Below, in pieces: positions 52,101 through 61,100 of a DNA stretch of 64,000 bases; the stretch's first letter is position 1, and every line of letters starts with the position of its first letter. The notes beneath the pieces were generated by a model. It was not told where the DNA came from. It did no database searches and was given only the letters and a program-made list of their open reading frames with translations. The DNA lies in the NCBI GenBank assembly GCA_907163375.1, contig CAJQUW010012690.1:62001-126000 (forward strand), in the 5' to 3' direction. A program made the position numbers and the translations under genes. Source of the DNA: Prostheceraeus crozeri (taxonomy: Eukaryota; Platyhelminthes; Polycladida; Euryleptidae).

Positions 52101-55100
52101 GTTCATGAAAACGAAAAATGTTTTATGATTATGGTTAGTCTCAATGACCAATGACCAATCACTCGCAATTAACTTCTGTAGCATGACGAAGCACGGTGTG
52201 TTTAAATTTGATTATGATCTTAAAAATTCTACAGAATAACTTCCGCGTTATTTGCATATTCGGAACACACTCAGTCGGGGTAGTTCAAAAGCGCAAATGT
52301 TAAGATAGATCATCGTGCTATTTTCGAGAAATTTCAAATTTCGAATTTTCCAGGAAGTATGGAAAATATGGCACATAATTTCACATAGAAGGTTCTCCAT
52401 GTAAACTATTCGCATTTCCAGGTTTTCTGGCGCTTATTAAGTTGTAGAAGGGCACCACTGCATTGCAGCTGTCCATCGAATCCAGCGAGCTATTTCGAAA
52501 TATTTTTTTTAATTTTAAACTGTCGTTTAAAAAATTACATTAGGTCTGTCTCAAAACGGATACCATTGAATCAACGAGAATCATGTCACGTGTACGACCA
52601 ACCAGCAATAATATCTATCAATCACTAAGAACCCACAAATACAGGGTGGACCAAAAGATTCCGATCCCCTACAGCTTTCTAAGTGAAAACAGAAATTCGA
52701 AGGATAAAAATCTACATATCATCCATGAATGCACATAAATGAACGATGACTGCTACAGGGACAAAATCTTACCTGTCTATTTGATGACGGTCAATCGTCC
52801 CGTAACCGCAGAAAGCAGTTCTTATGCAGGATGGTGTATGAGCACATACAGCGAAGAAAGCGGTCACTGTTTTGGGACGATGATGGACATACTGTTTGGA
52901 AAGATTTGCCTGGAAATTCAGTGGACCTAAACATCAGTGAACATAATATTCGGTCGATTCTTCTGGATTCTATGTTCAAGTATCCACGACCGAGAAACAG
53001 AGAGGAGTTTATTGCGAGAGTGAAAGATGAGTGGGATTCCAAGGAACTGTCCTATCTCAAATCGTTGGTCGAAAGCTTCCCTACTTGTGTCTTGGGATGT
53101 CTGAGAAATGATGGTAAGAACACGAAATGCTGACTTCTGACATTTGGAGATTATATATAGTTATTTTTACACTAAAATTATATGCATTCATGAATAATAA
53201 ATGGAATTTTATGCGACGAATTTCTGTTTTTACTTGAGAAGCATTGGGGGGTCAGAAATTTTTGTTCCACTCTGTATTATAACTTGCCAATCTTATGCGA
53301 ACAGCTATATCATCAATAAAACTAAAAAAACGTAATAGAAACAATGTGATCTGAAATAAAATTTGACATGATAAATTGATCTTTATATATTTCCAGATGA
53401 AACAAATAGATTTCCAGACTAAAATCAACAATTCCGCAAATCAGGAGATGAGACCCGTGGTATTCTGTACCGCACCTATTCATACTACTTTTTGCGTTTA
53501 AAAAGCAATTTATTTCGAAATAGTTCGCTTGATACATAGTTATAGCTTAACAAGCGCCAAAATACCTGGAAATGCGAATAGTTTTTATGGAGAACCTTCT
53601 ATATGAAGCTTATATAAGCATAATATTTTCCGTACTATTTACAAAATTTGAAATTTGAATTTTCAGGAAAAATAGCTCAATGACTCTTTTAAGGTGATTA
53701 TCGAATTCAGACCCACCGTGGAAGACGACTTGAGATTGAGTCTTTAATCACATTTTAAACTCTGCTTGAAAAGCGAAAAGCCAATATGAGATGACACAAG
53801 AGGCTTACAGATCTGAAATAAAGGAATGTGAGATACATCTGTTCAGTTATTCATAAATGACAGAATTCTAGACAGACCAATGCAACGATAGTTACTAAAA
53901 ACTCCCATTCCCTCAGTTCACTAATTTTCCAGGGAACGGATCGGAACCTAATTCATTCACTCAAAATAAGTTCGAAGGCACTTATGCAGTACATCGCTAG
54001 TGAATGCGAAAGTTTTATGAACATTATAATGAACAATTAATGCGAGAATCGCGCATATTAACAGATAATTGGTGTATCCCCCAATGATTACGCTATTCGT
54101 CCACAAAAAATCATTTTATACAAATGAAGAATTCGCTTCATAGTGTGTAAATTAAGTCCCTCCGGAAAAGTATTTTGCTCCCAAATAGCCGAAAATAAAT
54201 AATTTCACTCCAAACCAATTTTACTGAATGCGCAATGAACATATATTTTAGTTAAAACAACAAAATCAATCGTATTGTTCAATATGACCACCACCGTTTT
54301 CTACACAAAGAATGTACCTTTCGCGCAAACTATCAAACACTCGTTCAAGCATATTTTCGTCAATAGCATGCACGACAGACGTAATTTCGTTCTGTAGTTC
54401 CTCGATGGATTGATAAACGACATTCGGACGATAAACACGAGTTTTCACAAAGCCCCAAAGAAAAAAGTCTAATGAAGTTAAGTCGGGGCTTCGTGCAGCC
54501 CAATGAATTGGTCCATCACGGCCAATCCAGCGATTTAAGAAATTTACATTCAAAAAAGAACGGACAGAGAGTCCCCAATGTGGAGGAGCACCGTCTTGCT
54601 GGAAAATTAGAGTTGCTCTTTGCCGTCGACTGAGCTGTGGCACAAAATAATTCTCCAACATGTCTTGATATTTTTTCTGCTGTCACAGTCCCGCCGATGA
54701 AGTACGGACCAAAGAGCTGTCCTCTTCTCAATGCACACCACACGTTGACTTAAGGTGATTGATGAACCACTTCGTGGATTAAATGAGGATTTTCGTAATC
54801 CCAATATCGACAGTTATGTTTGTGAACATGCCCACTTGTGTAGAAAGTCGCCTCATCAGAAAAGCAAAGGTTCTGTAGTTATTATCAATCAAGTCAACAA
54901 GCTGTTGACACAACGCCCGACGGGTGGCATGATCGTCGAACAAAGCTTGGGTGTTGTGGAACTTGTAGGCTTTCATTCCTGCCGATCTAAGAGACTTGTG
55001 AACAGTCGTGTGTGAAACATCGTGTATCTTTGCCGCTTTCCGTGTCGAAGATGGGTTATGATGGAAATAACTTTCTATTTCCATAGCCTTGTTTTCGTCT

Positions 55101-58100
55101 TTTGATCTTCCACTTCTCGGCAGGTCCTGTACAGATCCTGTTGATACAAATCGGTCGAACGTGGAAGTGATCGTTTTATCTGTTGGTGGACGCGTATGGA
55201 AGTTTGTTCTCCACGCTCGCTGAACCAGTGTGACAGACTTAAATTCTGCCATCTGAAGCACAATGAACACCCTTTTCTCAGTTGAAAGCATTTTGCAAGT
55301 AAAGAGGACGAATTGCTTTCTCTCTCTCTCTTCATTAAGACTGATTTGAATGACGTTCATCGCTGATGGTCCAAGGAAATCAATCATTCAATTTTCACTG
55401 TCAACTGTGTTCACCGCTTGCGTTTGTCAACAATGCAATGACGTCATAATATCTGATCCATATATCATTTCTGTTGAACACTGAAATTACGTTTGCAGCA
55501 TAGCAGTGGCGTGCCGAGGCATTCTTTCGCCCTGTGGCGAAAAATGAATATTGCGCCCCACTCCTGCTTTACACCAAGTAGACTACACTTAGCACAATTG
55601 AAAACGCACCACCTGTCAAATCCAGCTAATTCGAAGTAAATCGCTTCGATTGAATATGGAATGAAGGACGCACGCTAATTGACATAGATATCTGCACGAC
55701 GGCGGTCTGGTGGTGGGATTGCGTAATTGTTCAGACTGAATTACTGAAGCAAGCATTATTATTACCGAATTACTTAGCAAGCATGTGTTCAAATTGAACT
55801 TCGATCATAAATTATAAAATTAACGACTTATTATGGGAAATGACGGTTTTGTGAAAAATCTTAAGATGGTGCGTCAAATGTCTGATGCCGAAAGATGGAG
55901 TGCTATTGGCATGCTTGACGCTGGAATGTCCCTTCGGGCAGTCGGACGACATTTCGGTCGTTCGCATACGACGATTGCCCGACTTCTCAAGAAAGCGAGA
56001 GCAAATGGTACCGTGGCACATGCTGGCGTTGGTGCAGTTCGTCATACAACTGCCAGAGCTGACCGGCGATTGCTCAGAATGGTGCGAGGCAATCCCACAC
56101 TCCCCGCAACTCTGCTACGACTGATGTGGGGCGAAAGAAGTCGCAGAGGCAACATCCTGAGCTCGGGCACCATAAGAAATCGGCTTCGAGAGCAAGGACT
56201 TCGCTGAAGGAAGATGCGCAAATGCCCCAGATTAACACCTGCGCATGTGGCACGAAGAGAGCGGTGGGCGATGCAACGAGTTCACTGGAGACTACCACAA
56301 TGGAGACGTATCATCTTCACTGACGAAAGTCGGTTTCGTCTGTTCCGCAATGATGGCCGCATTCGTGTTTGGCGTGTGCCACGCCAAGAGATGCTGCAGC
56401 AACACGTCCAGCCTACTCATCAGCAACAGGGGCCATCCGTTCACGTGTGGGCAGGCATCACCCTGACGGGCAAGATCGAGCTGGTAGTGCTCAACACGAA
56501 CGTGACTGGTGAGCGTTATGCTGAACTGCTGCAAACGCATCTTCTGGCATTTGCGACTCGAACATTCGGAGACGTGGCCAACTGGATCCTGCAAGATGAT
56601 AACGCACCTTCACATCGTGCATACAATGTGACGCAGCTGAAGAAAAACTTAGGGATACGGACTCTTCGCTGGCCATCAAGGTCGCCGGACATGAACCCAA
56701 TCGAGCACGTGTGGGATTATCTGAAGCGCCAAGTTCAGCAGCGGGACCCGCCTCCGCAAACACTGCGTGAATTACAAGAGACAGTGGTTGCAGTTTGGCA
56801 ACAAATTCCTCAAAATTTTCTGAGACGGCTCGTCCTCAGAATGCCGCGACGAATCAGTGCCTTATTGACTGCTCGCGGAAGTTATACCGGCTATTAACTT
56901 GTACAAGTATAGATGTTATGTTTAATAATTTCTTTTCTTAATCACTAAAAGTTTGTCCTATTCATTTACATTAGCTGTCAATCATGTCATTAGACCCCTG
57001 ACCGCCGTCGGGCCGTAGCACAGATATCTATGTCGGTTAGAATGCGTCTTCCATTCTTCATCAATCGTGTACAGCGATCAATTTGACGGATTTGACAGGT
57101 GGTGCGTTTTCAATTGTGCTAAGTGTATATGGCGGCTGCAATTCGGTAACAGTATTTTGCGCCAGGGGGTGCCGCCCCCACCTGCCCCTCCCCTCGTCCC
57201 GCCACTGTACGTTTGTCTTTTATGCCATTTACGAAGATGCTTGGGCGAGTGTTTGGTAGTTCGAAAACTGAAACTATCACCCTTTCCTTTAAATTATCTA
57301 TTAGATATATAAGAAATGGCGGTTGTCCGGCAAACCAGTAAAAACTAAAATATATGTTCATTGTGCATTCAGTAGAATTAGTTTGGAGTGAAAATATTTA
57401 TTTTCGGCTATTTGGGAGCAAAATACTTTTCCGGAGGGACTTAATTTACACACTGTATTTTGCGCCCAGTGCGAACAACTAACTCTGTGTTCGGCTGTTT
57501 TACGAACATGCACACTGTAAATCGCTGGATACAAAAATTACATACAAACATATAACAAATTTCACATACAATTCGAAACTGACATCTGATACGAGATTCT
57601 CGTATCCTTACAGAGATCTGGTATGTTTTTCATACGAAATACCACTTACTTTCGTATGTGATTGGTATGTAGCGGTAAGAAATTATTCTATCTGTGATTG
57701 GCTGCTTTACACTGAAATACGAGTTGTTGGTATGTTTTATATACGAGACCCGATGCAAATTCATCCTCATTCATATGTCTCTGTCATGTGTTTCGTATGA
57801 GAATCTTTAAGTCACATAGCAAAAAAATATATATTACATACTCCTGTCAAATAACTTTTTCAGTAATGCCAGTCGTGAATTTGCCTTTGTGATAGCGTGA
57901 TATTTAACTAGATTAGATTTATGGTGAATTTTATGGTCCACGACTATGTCGTAGTTGCTACTTGTCTAGCAACATTAACAGGATGCTTAGTTAGATGTAC
58001 TTTGTGAACCAACTTGATTAACATCAATTCATTTAAACGATATCTTTCGTGCAATCATGTTGACTTATATATCTGAAACATAACTATTTTTGAATTCATG

Positions 58101-61100
58101 AATTATAATGTGGTTTTTTTATTTCGGATTAATAATATGCTTAATTTCAAAATTACATAATGCATAATTGTTGATGGTTCAATTCTTATTGATTATTTAT
58201 GAAATGCTTTAGACTTTCATGCATTAAAATTGAATTCAGTATTGAAAGTATGACTTTTGAATGTCATTATCTCACTACTTACAAGACATTAGTAACATTA
58301 GTGTGATCTTTATTGACAAAAGGTCTTAAATCAATATATAACAAAAAGGTCTTTAGACATAATTGATGACTTCTTTTAACATTGTGCTGGTATGGTTTTA
58401 GTATGTAAAGCATGCCACACTTGAAATGACATACGAAAAGCATACAAATATAAACCAAGAGAATACAGAGATATACCAAAAAAATTTGGTATGCATCCTT
58501 CGTATGTGATTGGTATTGAGCGATTTACAGTGTACCAAGAAACGTATGTACTTATACTTCATATGTTCTTGGTTTTGAACGATGTTTGCACAACTGGTTG
58601 AAGAAAGATTGTATTCTGAACCTTCCACATTTCAGCGGGCTATATGATGGCTGCGATGGTTCTGGATCTAATCGCAATAGTTTGGTCCATTCTGGCAGCC
58701 GTTTTGTGGATGCAGCACTCAAATAGAAGAAGTGAACAAGGATGCATGGACTCGGTGAGTTACTAAGAGCATTATTTTATCAATATGCATTCAGGGGCCT
58801 GTTTCATAAAATTAAGCAGTCTGATATGTATCAGTGACATTTTCAGCAGTGAAATATAAAGCACTGCTTTAAATGGCGTTTCATAAAAATTAATTTTCCG
58901 ATTGTAGATTAAGCAGTCTAAATTAATCAGTGATACATATAGCGTTTCATAAAGATTTCGGACTGATGAAAACACTGATATATATCAGTGTGATTGAGTG
59001 ATTAAAACAATTGTGGATAATTCTTCGTAAATAAAATAATTTTTGACAGCATAGAGTAAATATGTAGGCAGAGTGTCGATTTAAAAAAGTACCTGTATAC
59101 AGTGAAACATTTTGTATGAAAAGATTCAGTTTTTTCGGAGATAACGTTCCTGCGGTCCAAAACATTATTTGAGCAGTATTGAAAAACCTCAATATTTGCC
59201 AATTTAATTAGTACCGACATGACTCCCCGTTGTAAGTAGTATGAAACAAGTTGGAAATCAAAAGGAATGAATATTCGCTAACAAGCATTGCAACTAAGCG
59301 GAAATTGTGCTGATGATCAAGAAAATGTAATGAACGGCATTATAATGGAAGTCTCCATAAAAAGTTGAGATTTTATTGTGCTGTCGTGGCTGAAATTTCA
59401 TATTTTTGATTCAATGTTCATCGGCATGAATTTATGATTGACTAAATTCATGTTTCATTTCTTGAATCCGAATAGTGATGTGCACCCATTTACAGCTTTC
59501 AAAGTTAATGAAAATCATTGTCTTTGATTTTGTTATTTTGCTCTACCAGCTGCTTGTGATAAGATCGCGCTTAAGAAGATTCTCTTGTGGTTCAGCATGA
59601 AAGCAATGGGGTCATCGAGTTGCTAATTTAACAAACATTACCGCTCCGAGGCTGTCATGACACGTACAATCTGTAAAATAAGATCACTTCCTTCCAAAGA
59701 TAGCTTCCTTTTGCATTACTATCATGATCAGTCAATTCCGTTGTAATTTCTTTAAAACTACATAGCTGTGCATGTCTCACATTTGGAAACAATTCCAACT
59801 GTATTCACCTCGAGTTCATTTAATAAAATCGAACGTGTATACACATTGGAGATTTAATAAATGCGGAGTTTCCAATCTACCTAATATACTTACTCTATGT
59901 TTGACAGTAATTGAATCAATAATTAGAGAAGTCAATCTGAGGCAAATGGTGGAATATTTGAGAATCTTTTTTTCTAGCTGTCATCGATGTATGTAAAAGT
60001 CAATGCCTCAACGTCTTTTAATATTGAAGTGATTTCATTACATGCCGTACCTCATTAGACGAAAGAAATCGAAGCCCTCAAAGCAGCCCTTTATAATTTT
60101 GCTGTTACCGGACGTTTTATCGTCACAGTATTGCCACTTTTCAAAGGAAGAATTTTTCAATAAACAGTATCCAAATTTGCCATTCTGACAAATAGTTTGC
60201 TACTGACAGTAAAATTGAAAATCAAAAGCCGTTTTCCCATTTTTAAGTTGTATTTGCAATCATTTCTCCGATATTTTAAGTTTCTATAACTTTCTCGATG
60301 ATCCCTCAAGAGGTTGATAGAAATCTTCACATTTCTATCAGTGAATTTCCATATTTTCAATTTTCGCGCGCTACTGATACTTCTTTGTGAAACGCGATTC
60401 TTTTCCATACTGCTTAAAATACTGATTTTAATATTTGGTTTTGTGAAACGCTGTTAATTTCGACTGCTTTAAATCACTGATTTAAATCACTGCTTTATAT
60501 TTATTTTAAGAAACGCAAAAAATTTTCCACACTGATAAAAATGCTGATATAAAGCAGTGATATATTTTATGAAACAGGTCCCAGGTCTATTCAGACAATT
60601 TCTATACTAAACTAGATGATTAAACTAAATGATTAAATCGTCTTTTTAGAAATCAGCATATCAGTTTACACTTTCTGCTGTGATTACTAGGTTCAGACTA
60701 TAGCACTTCGATTAATAAACTATTTATTGCCCCACTATCTTGTATCAACGATTTCTTCTCTGCTTACAGTTCCTGTCGAAATTGTCGTGCATTTGCTGTC
60801 TACCATCAATGAACAGCGGCACGCAGACTGAAGACGATCATTCTAAATCAGAGCAAAGGTAGGCACAATTTAGACATCTCACAAAATAAATTTTAAGTCT
60901 ATCTTAATGTGAATATCCAAAGAGATTGTCAACTATTAAGTCAGTAACAGACCTCAAGACATTTGATTCCCCAACCACTCTCGAACGGTCGATGAATCGA
61001 ACCCTCACCTTCTGCACTAAGGCACGTTGATAGCATAAACGGATCGAATGCGAGTGAACCACGGACTTCGGTTCGATTCCTGAGTCGAGCGATCGGTGTG

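Larger units (their letters stand above)
54143..57453 (-). mobile_element. DD41D mariner-like transposon, split by a Tc1 insertion
   Basis: Terminal inverted repeats of about 110 bp (54143-54255 and 57343-57453), beginning GTGTGTAAATTAAGTCCCTC. The transposase is on the reverse strand at 54266-55291. A Tc1 element (55504-57207) sits between the transposase start and the right repeat; without it the element is about 1.6 kb. In intron 7. Confidence 0.85.

Noticed and set aside
56074-56763. Reverse-strand frames of 74 to 100 codons
   Set aside because: Shadows of the Tc1 transposase frame on the plus strand.
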